A model generated the notes under the pieces. It saw only the letters and a program-made list of their open reading frames with translations, had not been told where the DNA came from and made no database searches. Made by a program: the position numbers and the translations under genes. A stretch of DNA of 64,000 bases, from NCBI GenBank assembly GCA_963682055.1, contig OY821740.1, forward strand, positions 6,821,314 to 6,885,313, written 5' to 3'. The DNA is from Primula veris (taxonomy: Eukaryota > Streptophyta > Magnoliopsida > Ericales > Primulaceae). Positions 49,664 to 61,600 of the stretch are shown piece after piece; the first letter of the stretch is position 1, and each line of letters starts with the position of its first letter.

Positions 49664-52600
49664 TCATGGATCAAATGTTGGGATGGGATCTAATGACTCA
49701 GAAGTTACCCGATACAGTGTCCTATCGACAACGCTTCTATAAGGATCATCCTCTCGCTTCTTTACCAAAAATGAAAGGTTGCTTTCAACGTCATGCTTTA
49801 TCTTCAAGTAGAGTTCTTTAACCTTCTCCTTATCTTTGAGTATTACTTCCATGCCCTTGGTTTGTACTGGCTTCCCAAATAGAAAGTAAAAACGACCAGG
49901 CATTTTCGGTAAAATACCAGGAAAATGTGTAAATTGGTTCGCAATCTCCCCGTCCATTTCCTTCCTGTAAGTATATTATTTTGTAAATAGTATACATGTT
50001 TTTTGATCAACTATGAAAAAGTTACACAAACTACGATTCTAATCCATATACAAAGGTTTTGTACTTCCAGTTGTTAAAGTTTGAGTTCACCAGAATTGTT
50101 TCTACACTTCGAACATGGACAGCGTTCAGTTTTACCATTCATCCATACCACATTTGGTTGTATATCAAATTAACGAAAAATAGATCTTACATATTCTTTT
50201 AAGTAGTACGTAAACTACCAACTTACCAGGTTTACTTGCTAAATTTTACATATTGCTCAATTTAGTACCTTAAACTTTCCATTCATCCAATTTAATGATC
50301 CAGGTTCTGTTGCAGGCCAAAAAAGGTAAATCGACCGTCTGAGGCAGAGCTGTGTGATTTAAGAAAATAAGCCCAAAAAATGGAAAAGAAAAGAAAAGGA
50401 GAATGACCTCAATCTAATGCCCTCATCGTCAACTTTTTGAAGGACGTCATTCAATACAGGAATTTTTATCTGGTCATCATAATCAAGAACTAACTGCAGC
50501 ACCCAAGAGACAATAACATACCAAGATGGCTATTAGTGCAGTACACTGAGTAAAAATATTATTCAAAACTCAAAAGTATTGCCAACGATAGAAATGGTTG
50601 TGGGAGAATGGATGAAGCAAGTAATATGGACAACCGTAATTGGGAGAAAAATAGGAAAATTTGGACGATACAAAGCACTGAAAAAAAATTGTAATCGAGA
50701 ACTCATTCAATACAGGGATTTTTATCTGGTCATCATAATCGAGAACTAACTGCAGCACCCAATAGACAATAATAGACCAAGGCGACTATTAGTGCAGTAT
50801 ACAGAGTAAAAAGACTATTCAAAATTATTGTCAACGATATAAATGGTTGTGGGAGAATGGATGAAACAAGTAATATATGGACAACGTAATTGGGATAAAA
50901 TTAGGAAAAACTGGACGAAACAAAATTTTGAAAAATATAGTCTCGCCATTTACCAAGTCAATTTATTTCATTTGCTAAATGAAACGAAAGCACCCAATAG
51001 ACAATAATAGACCAAGGCGACTATTAGTGCAGTATACAGAGTAAAAAGACTATTCAAAATTATTGTCAACGATATAAATGGTTGTGGGAGAATGGATGAA
51101 ACAAGTAATATATGGACAACGTAATTGGGATAAAATTAGGAAAAACTGGACGAAACAAAATTTTGAAAAATATAGTCTCGCCATTTACCAAGTCAATTTA
51201 TTTCATTTGCTAAATGAAACGAAAGTGTTAGCACAAGTAACATTTTATTTTGATTACAAAAAAAAAAAAAAAAAATTATTGAAGGTCCAATTTCCACTAG
51301 AAGTGCTGCTTGTAACAACCTTTTCTGAGATATTCAAAGAGGGGTAGAATAGTGGGGTTCTAATGAGGTGCAATAATTAGTTCTCGGGAAAAATTTGAGT
51401 AAAATTGTAAATAGTAGGATATTGTGCGACACTACTTACTTCAATCAAGTCATCTTCTCCGACGGCTGCAAATGGCACAATTGTTGCCCCAAATTTTGCA
51501 GCCATCCGTACAAATTCAGGTTGATCGGGCCAAAACAACTGGTATGCTTCACCCTGAAGATAATAAAATGATAAAGTATCAATGTATCTCCTAGGGAATC
51601 ATGGTTCTAAAGCGGAAAGAACAATGCTCTGACTTTTTAGTGAATAGAGTACACACGCTAGGAAAAATTGTTCGTTAAAAAGCCAAGTCAACATATTTTG
51701 GAGAAATCTTAAAATCCGATTGCAAAGTTAAGAGATGATTATAAAAACACTTTGTTGTATTGCATTTGGTTGGTCAACCTAAGGCTGTTTAGCAGCTTAT
51801 TCTTGGTTATCATGCTCAAAAGAAAGACAAGTTTTCGACTGGATACAAGTTTTTTTCTCAGCCTGAAACAAGCCATCTTTTTCACTACTATCAAACAAGT
51901 CCTAAATAAATTTCAAGGACTTTCACCTTACGGTGGAGAGCTTCACGGGTACCACCAGGATAAAGCAAAATAAACGATTTTGTGGAGAGTAACTTGTACA
52001 GATTGTTTGGTGAAATTGGAACTCCCCCAAAGAGTTTAAGCCTATCAACAAAAAAAGTTTCTCGAGACTGCTTTTCAAACTCCCCGATAAACAATCCTGG
52101 GTGGGCCATACCACGAACCATGACGTTTCTCTTTCTTACGAATTCTTCAAGAAGGGGTCCAAGTTCGAGTCCTAATAACATGTGATAACCAACCAACAAG
52201 ACAGGACCTTCGCTTGGAACACCAGATAAACCTCTTACGATTGTTCCATTTTCTTTAGTTGAGAATACTACTGGACTTGTTGCATAAAAGAATAATCTGC
52301 AATAACGCTACACAGTTAGATTAAGCTCTCTTAAGTATATTATTTAGTCAGATGATTTATTTCAATAAAAATATTACAAATATGTTATCAGATATCATGT
52401 TGAAACTAGCACACTTGCTACTGAAAAGGACCAAAAGTTGGGAATAGAAAAGCATATCATGAACTCTATAATTTATTAAGATTCAAGTGACGTGTGATAA
52501 TAAAGACTCTAATTTATTCCTAATGTAAGAGTTCAAGTAGGATGCACGGATTTACATGCTGGAAGAATTTCTGACATGAATTTTGGAAGCAATAACAAAA

Positions 52601-55600
52601 TACAACTGATATGCATCGTACTAGGTTTTAGCATCTTTGTGTTAGCATTCGTTTGGTTAGCGGATTGACACTTCGAAGGAACGTTTGTGGGAACCGTTGG
52701 CTAATGTTTGGTGTGTAGGAGCGCCAAGGAATTAAAGTTTGATACGATTCAAGCTTTGGGCAGGTTTGAAGCAAGAAATCACGTTCGATATGGTTCGAAC
52801 GGACTGCTGCTTTTGAGTCACGACAACGGACTGTTTTGGTTTCAAATGTCGGGCTGTTTTGGTTACATTGTGGGTTGATTATGAGAATCAAAATGGGCTG
52901 AACATTGGGCAGATTGTAGCTGCTGTAAAGTCACCTTAGAAGGGCTGGACACCTTCGAAAAATGACGGGAACGGTTACTAGAGTTGCTGCTGCAGTTTTC
53001 CCACTACTTTGTAATCGCTAGGGCAGTTTTTAACCCACGTTTTATGCTTGTAACTGCCATGTACGAAATTATAAGTACATGAACAGATTTCATTATATTT
53101 TAAGGAGAGTTTCAGGTTGAGAAACACTTGTAAAACATATGTAAATCTGGTTCCTAATATTAACGGAAATATATTGGGTTGGCTGCGGCCGTAAATTGTG
53201 CGTGTGTGTTCATTTACGTTTGCTTGCATTTGCATATATATTACTTGTCTTAAATCTGTCCAGATTAGAGCAGTTACATTGACTCGAAACGGACTGCGAT
53301 TGAGTGACCAAACACGAGAGTTTGTGAGGCAAACACGAGTGTTGCGAGATTGTTGGGTTGGCTGATCATTTGTGGCAGCGGCTAAGTCCATAAACGAGCC
53401 ATCACGTGGCTATTTTGTTGAGCGAAAAAACAACCCCGTGACAACTGATATCAGGGCGGAAGTTACAATGGTGAACGAGGCGAGGGAAAATGATCTTTCG
53501 ACGAAGGACAGACTCAATCGGTTAGAGACTTTTGTGGGCACCGAACCCGCTGGAGATGGCGTGAACTTGACTGTCAAAACAGAAGCGTTGGAGGATGACG
53601 TGACTGTTTTGAAAGCGAAGGTCGAGGCGTTGGTGCAAGAACTCGCTGATTCTACGACGGGAATGAGAATTATGCGAGACAAGATTCAGATCTTACGGAA
53701 AGCGGTTACTGGCAATTCAGTTTCGATAAGTCACGAAGGTGGCGTGACAAAATGGAGGGTGCCGGAACCGAAACTGTTTGTTGGAGATCGGGATTGTAAA
53801 AAGTTGGAGAACTTTTTGTGGGATATGGAGCAGTACTTTACCGCTGCCTATATACCGGAGGGTAAACGTGTGGCGATAACGAGTATGTATTTGAGCGACC
53901 GGAACCGAAACTGTTTGTTGGAGATCTGGATTGTAAAAAGTTGGAGAACTTTTTGTGGGATATGGAGCAGTACTTTACCGCTGCCCATATACCGGAGGGT
54001 GAACGTGTGGCGATAACGAGTATGTATTTGAGCGACAACGCAAAGTTATGGTGGCGTTCAAGGGCTGCGGATAATGCTCGGGGATCAATCGTTTCACATA
54101 ATTGGTTGAAGGCAGAATTGCGTGAGCAGTTTTTGCCTAGTAACGGTGCGTGGGTTGCAAGAGAAGCATTGCGAAATTTGAAATAAATGGGGAGTGTTCG
54201 GGACTACGTCAAGGATTTCAGCACAATTATGTTGGAAATCAGCGGCATGTTCGAGGAGGACAAGTTGTTTAATTTTGTTTCCGGGTTGCAATCGTGGGCA
54301 CAATTAGAGTTACGAAGGCTGGCGGTGAAAGATCTGTCAAGTGCCATGGCAACGACGGATGGTTTGTTAGACTATAAACTGAATTCGAAAACCGAGTCGA
54401 AGAATGGAAGGAATGGCAAAAAGGTTGTGACAAAATTCAGCGAGGTAGAAACATCAAAATCAACCATGGATGATGACTGTCGAAGCACGAAATCGATTAG
54501 CCATAATGGCAAGGAAAAGGGGAAAAGCAAGACGTTTTCTTGCTTTATTTGTGGAGGTCCTGACTTCGCCAAGGAGTGTCCGAAAAAGGAGCGGTTATCG
54601 GTACTTCAGGTTGAGGAAGAAACGGATAAGGAGGGCGAAAAGTTTTACATAGGCAGCATGCAAGTGATGCCTTAGACGTAAGTTACGGGCGGGTGGTCGA
54701 CTCGATGGGCAAAGCTGTGGGGTACTATCGAGGGAGTTACGTCGACCAAAGTGGACAGCGTGGTGCTGTTCAAACGAGGAAAAATCTGGGCTGTTTGAGA
54801 TGGACTTTGGGCAGCGGGTTTTGAAAAGAAAATTGACCTAAGGAGCGAGGTTTGGTTGTAGGTTTGGGACAGCGGAAACAAGTTGCGGGAAATCTGATTT
54901 GTGGGAAAAGTATGGGCTATCTTATGGGTCAGACGAGGACTGAACTTTGGTTTTGATTTCTGTAATAAACACTTGATTCATCGAGGGCGATGAATGACTT
55001 AGGTGGGGGAGGTTTGTTAGCATCTTTGTGCTAGCATTCGTTTGGTTAGCGGATTGACAATTCGAAGGAACGTTTGTGGGAACCGTTGACTAATGTTTGG
55101 TGTGTAGGAGCGCCAAGGAATTAAAGTTTGATACGGTTCAAGCTTTGGGCAGGTTTGAAGCAAGGAATCACGTTCGATATGTTTCGAACGGACCGCTGGT
55201 TTTGAGTCACGACAACGGACTGTTTTGTTTTCAAATGGCGGGCTGCTTTTGGTTACATTGTGGGTTGATTATGAGAATCAAAATGGGCTGAACATTGTGC
55301 AGATTGTAGCTGCTGTAAAGTCACCTTAGAAGGGCTGGACACCTTCGAAAAATGGCGGGACGGTTACTAGAGTTGCTGCTGTAGTTTTCCTACTACTTTG
55401 TAACCACTATGGCAGTTTTTAACCCATGTTTTATGCTTGTAACTGCCATGTACGAAATTATAAGTACATGGACAGATTTCATTATAATTTAAGGAGAGTT
55501 TCAGGTTGAGAAACACTTGTAAAACATATGTAAATCTGGTTCCTAATATTAACGGAAATATATTGGGTTGGCTGCGGCCGTAAATTGTGCGTGTGTGTTC

Positions 55601-58600
55601 ATTTACGTTTGCTTGCGTTTACATATATATTACTTGTCTTAAATCTGTCAAGATTAGAGCAGTTACTTGACTCAAAATGGACTGCGATTGAGTGACCAAA
55701 CACGAGAGTTTGTGAGGCAAACACGAGTGTTGCGAGTTTGTTGGGTTGGCTGATCGTTTGTGGCAGCGGCTAAGTCCATAAACGAGCCATCACGTGGCTC
55801 TTTTGTTGAGCGAAAAAACAACCCCGTGACACTAGGCAAGGTGCAGTCACAGATTTTACATATAATAAATATATTAATTTGTTGAATTACCTGGAGTTGT
55901 GAATATGCCTTTTGCATTCTGACATACTAGGGGGTAAAAAATCGTCGACAAAATCGTATCTCTTTGAACGACGGTATTTAGAAGTGCCCTTAATTACAGT
56001 CAACAGATTAACATCATCTTCCTGCATTTTAGATACTGGGATTAACAAGAAAGCTGTAGCTTTTGTATTCTGCACTCAAACAAGTTCGATTCTACATTAC
56101 TGGAATGAAATGAGCTTCCAAAGATATATCTCTTTGTTTTGTTTTCCTTTAAGATCCCATTATTTTGGGGATGTTAACAAAACAAAACAAAAATGTTACA
56201 AGCTTGCACATAAAAGGATAGTGGAGTGCCTCATACAACAATAAGTATCTAGATTAACACCGAAATCATTTTTTAAATCTGGAGTTTATGTTGTTACTCA
56301 TTGAGTAACTTTAGGCAAGAGAACATTTCTTTAGCTTTTGCACTTCAAGCTGTATAGTTTTAATTTTTGCTTTGTTTTTCGTTAATAACTTATTCCCATT
56401 GGGATTGCTACTTTTATTTGCTTTGTAGGGTTTTCCATCCACAATTCCATTTCCCTCTAGAGAAAATGTAAAACCTCAATCTCATAAAAAGAAGAGACAA
56501 GTTTTGCTATCACATCATCAAATATAAGTAAAAGAAAAAAAGATGTGATAGTCACTTACAAAAAGAATCGTATGCCCATTACTCCCAAAATTACGAATTT
56601 CACAGTTTCTAAGTGTTCTGAATAGTCGCCTAGCTTCATCAACGCTAGGCAGCATGTTATCTCTGCCACTGAAATGAAAATTTCCCAGAAATTATAGATA
56701 AGTATGTACTGAATCCTTTTCGGGTATAAAATAAAAATTTGCAAAACCAGGTTGTGAGTGAATACAACAATTACCAAGCACCAAAAAGGATGCCGGTTTT
56801 AGCCAAGTATGTTATCATTGGACAAAGCTTGTTCCTTAGCTGCCTTATTTATACTTGATCATACTTGATCTTGCTTCTAGAGGGATGTGATAGTACAGAT
56901 AAAAATGCTTTACATACAGAAATCTTGTTTTACATTCTAGTTTGCAGATATGCTCATTCAAAAGAAGCAACCTTGACATAATGACATTTCTCAAAATTGC
57001 CAATGACAAATCACATTGTAGATAGAAATCTAGTATCCAGTTTTCGTGTCGAAATAGACTTACTTTGAATATTATTAAACAGCATTAGCATTGAATAATA
57101 TTTCCGTGTAGAACTATGCTACAAAATAATAAATTAAAAAAAAAACTCGATGGAAAAAAAGGTTTACCTAGCAAGGACAAGTACTTCAGCTGTAACCGCA
57201 TGAAGACGGGAATTGGCATACGAAGAAGCTGTTTTAAGTAGCTTAAGCTTCCACATAAGTGATTCTTTAGGTATAATATCAGCCAAAACCTGAACAAAAA
57301 ATGACAAAACTGTTGGTTTCCGTGTATGTAATAACAATTAAACAATAATTAAAGGACTAGAAAGAAATAATTAAAACCAGTGTAATCTTTATTAATTTCG
57401 AATTGGAATTGAAATTACAGATTACAACATGTAGGTACTGAATATAAATTAAAGCAAACGTTATTCAGATTATTATTAATTAATAATCTGATATACTGAA
57501 TTGCAATAAATAGAAACTGCCGGACTGGAAAGTATAAACATAACAGCCGGACTGTTCTGATTGAAATTGAAATAACATGACTGAATTGAAACTATTCTAA
57601 TTACTGAATTAAATTACAGAATTGAAATTACAGCATAAAACAGAACTTTAAAGAAATTACAGAAATGTACAAACAGAATTAAAAGCTACAGTTAAGGACA
57701 GCAAATTAAAATACTGAAATAAAAAATACAGAATATAAATAACAGAATTTAAATACGTAATTGAAATGGACAGAAATAAAAGACGAGGCTACTGTTTAAC
57801 AATATGCCCTTAACCGATATTTGTCCAACCACCTTGATGTTTCTGGTTGCGTTGGCGAAGGCTGCCTCATATAGAGGAAAGGATTCTGAAACCGCAGCCA
57901 TTTATTGTTGTCATTTAATTCTGGGAGTTACATCCATCCCCCAGAATCCGCCTCCATTACTGCAGGAGCCATTTATTGTTATCATAAACTTGCTAGAAGT
58001 TTAGAGACTGCTCTTGTAAATATATAAAAGTCCCTATTTCAGTTTAGTACAAGACCCGAGACAAATCCCAAATCCCGCATCCCGCGGCCCACAATCCGAG
58101 CGAGCACGCACGTGTGGTACACACTAACCTACTCATGGATATGTGGACTTTGTTAGTTTAACAAATATATGGAATGGACTTGTATTTATATTGTAAAAAT
58201 CACTCGGGATAACCCTCATGGTTTAAATCTCATTTCTTTTCTCATTTTCCAGCATTGGCTTTATTACCTCTTTCGAGTACCAACCTTCGAGTCCAATTAT
58301 CATTCACACCCATTCTCCGAATAGGTCATGCGATATACCGTTGCGAAGCTCGTCGCACGAGCTACTCAAACGCCTTGAGTACGGCCTCAGAAAATCTGAG
58401 CTGTCGCATCGAATATTGACTCAAAGATGGCCCCTGACCACTCGGAACACCCATGTTAAAATAACATGTTTTCCAACAAAAACACTATCCAAGTACAAAT
58501 TTGGGTATTTGAATTATTTTGATGAAGTAATTGCAGAAACCAACCTTGTATGGTTTGATAAAATAAAGTAAATGCAGCACTATTAATTTTCTTTTGAAAA

Positions 58601-61600
58601 ATGGATGAAAATTAAAAAGTTTAGAAACTCTTAAAGAGATAACAAAATCTATACAACCAGAACCCTAAAAAGAGAATAAACTCAAGTAGAGAAGACCATA
58701 ACATAGGCGCAAAGTGATGGATTGGATAAGATATTGATTACAGGAAAAGCAAATTGCGGGTATAGAATGGGTTTCAATCATGTGGGTTTTATTTTAGTTC
58801 GATTATTAGTATAGAGCGCCTTACCCAATGTTATTGTATGTGCCAAATAAATCTCTATACAACCTTACTAAGAGAACCTTTCCCATTAGGTAGCCGTCTA
58901 CTTACAAGGTCTGAAGTATGTAGATAAAACAAGGCTACAAACGCAATCATACATACACCTTATCCGAAACAATTAAACAAAAACAACGAAAACTTGTGGA
59001 ACCATTATAAATAGAAATAAAGTGAAGCTGGCATACAGAAAGACGAGGAATCAAAGCAGTAAGACGCTCAGATAACTGTTGAAGGACAGCAGCAGGAGGA
59101 AGCGTTCTATCAACGTCCACGAAAGCCATCTTCAGTGGATCACCTAATGTAATTAATTTTAAATATTCTTCAGTACAAATCATTTAAAAGGCAATCATAT
59201 AGTAAATCACAGCAATCGACAAAAAAATATTGATGAATAATGTCACAGATTATTAATGTAGTGCATTCCATAGGATAATACATAAATACTCAAACATAAT
59301 TGGGTATCTGAAAAGTTACAAGCAAGTTGAAAAACTTATAAATCTTCACTCATCAGTGATAAAATTGGGAAGGATGCAAGATGGCATGACTAGATAATGT
59401 TAAATTTATAAATATGAAAAATGGAATGCAAATATACTGAAAGTTTGAATTTAACTTGAAAAGAAAAGAGAATATACCCATGATGATGCTCAAAAGATAA
59501 GGGACCGTCGTGTGGAGTTTATTGGGCAGAGCCTCCAACAAAGGGAACAAAGGTTGTAGTTGTGACCTGAAAAATGAAGTTGCTGACACAGTATACAACC
59601 TTAATCAGTATAGGCTAATATCAACAACTAAGCAACTGAACAGCTGAATATCATGGTATCACCTTTAGGGAAAATAATTTGATTCTAGAAAATGCAGAAA
59701 AACCATGCCCATAAACTCTTACTCATATGTAGTTCTAAGTAAGGAACAAAGATGTAATGGTCGTACGTACCTGAATGCAGTTTTGCTAAAAACAATGAGT
59801 AAACAAAAGATACATAAGTTGGCAATGCAAACACATTCTGCTACTGTGAGAAAATAATTTACAAAAGTTAATAATCACCCCCAAAATGCTCAGATCGTCT
59901 TAGGAATGCTGACCTGGATTAGCTAATATTAATACAAGGTCGATGGTTGGATTTTTAGCTGCTACAGCAAGTGCTAAGCATGCCCCAAAGGAATCTCCGA
60001 CCAAATATATTGGTTTACTTGGAGACTTTTCATGCTCAGTCTTCACACTTTCTCCAACAAATTTCACCAAATCTGTTTAATAAATACATCATCCATCAAT
60101 TTATTATCTCAATATCTAAAGATTAATCAATTCAGAAAAGCAAGAATAACAAGGGTGGAGTTAAGTCAGACAAATATATTCTTAAATAGAAGTATAGAAC
60201 ACAGTTATTCGAGGGAAAGACAGAAGATGCACGGAAGATGTAATACATGATAGCTAATGAAAACGTATGGTGTGGAAAAGACTAGAGTTAAGAGCAAACA
60301 GAATGCGATAACAAGTTACGTTACCAACAAACTTACGTAGTTATATTTTGTATGCCACTAAAACAATTAATTTACCAAGCCATCTATCATACACCAAAAA
60401 CACAATGGTAATAATTGATTAATCTTAATTATAAATTACAGGTAATGGTAGTACACAGGCGTTCAAGCTTCACTTTGTTAGAAATCGTGTAACGTTCTCA
60501 TTTCCCTCCGCCAAATGTAAAAATCTACCTTCTAGAAACTTAAAAACAAAGTCTCTCTTGTACTGTTTTTCATGCTGTCATATTTGCTTCACCCACTAAG
60601 AAACTCCTTGCGTTAAAAACAAAACAGACATTAAAACTACCTGCCTCGTTTTACATGCGAGAACTAAAGGTGAGAAACAAATAATTCGAAGTATTAGTCT
60701 ATTACAGAACTAAGTCATTAAAGTTCCAGACTACACAAATAACAATAAAAATTAGTATCAGGGAAAATTTGATTACTTAGCAACGAAATGTATTAAAGAA
60801 GTGGAAAGGTGCGAGAGACCTTTAAATGATGTACGGTCATAAACCGGAATATGTAAGCACCGGACTTCAAAAACTCTGCAATCAAAAGAATTCATTGTTC
60901 ATGCTTAACAACTGATAGTCGGAAGCTATTGGTAAATATTTTTCGTGTCAAAAGCAATACATAATAGTCAAACTAAACTCTTGACACCTGCATTGTACAC
61001 CAAAAGTGGGAGCCTATAACTATATTTTTTTTTATAGTTAGCTATACCCTGTTTTCACCGATAAATGTTAGAAAAAATCTAAAAAAATTCTCTAATGTCG
61101 ATGATTTCATCACTGTTAATAATTATTTTTAACAAAAATATATTATATTCATATTTTTATAATTTTCGGGAATTTAATTGTTTATTTGGCATTTTAAAAA
61201 AATATAATTCAAAATAAATATATATATATATTTTTTTTCAAATTTTGCTTTGGTCTCAAGTTATAAATAAATAGAATTGTTAATTACTGACAAAAATAAA
61301 AAAATAAAAACAATTTATTAAGAAACGAAGGTAGTGTTAACTGTTAACCTAGCTATACAAAAAATTATAGATTGACACAACAATTTTAATTTCATTATAA
61401 ACTATTTACATCTGCATTATCTACAATTCCTCGTTTTGGTCTCTCAATCTCTCTCTCTCTCCTTAAAAAAAACACCATAGATATTATGGCGGTCAGTAGC
61501 GACTGGAGAGCCCAATTCACGAAGAAGTGAATTTGGAACTCCAAATCTAAGGGCCCCGTTTTTTATTTTTATTTTATGTGTATATTATAACTATGCACTG

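Larger units (their letters stand above)
52626..55831 (+). mobile_element. Non-autonomous (gag-only) Ty3/gypsy-type LTR retrotransposon in a PES-B intron
   Basis: A 3206-bp element with LTRs at 52626-53443 and 55015-55831, flanked by CTAGG direct repeats (52621-52625, 55832-55836). It is antisense to the host gene. A primer-binding-site-like TGATATCAGGGC (near TGGTATCAGAGC) follows the 5' LTR within three bases, and the purine tract AGGTGGGGGAGG precedes the 3' LTR. The 1571-bp interior holds only a damaged gag; there is no protease, reverse transcriptase or integrase. The LTRs differ by a few percent. Confidence 0.9.
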
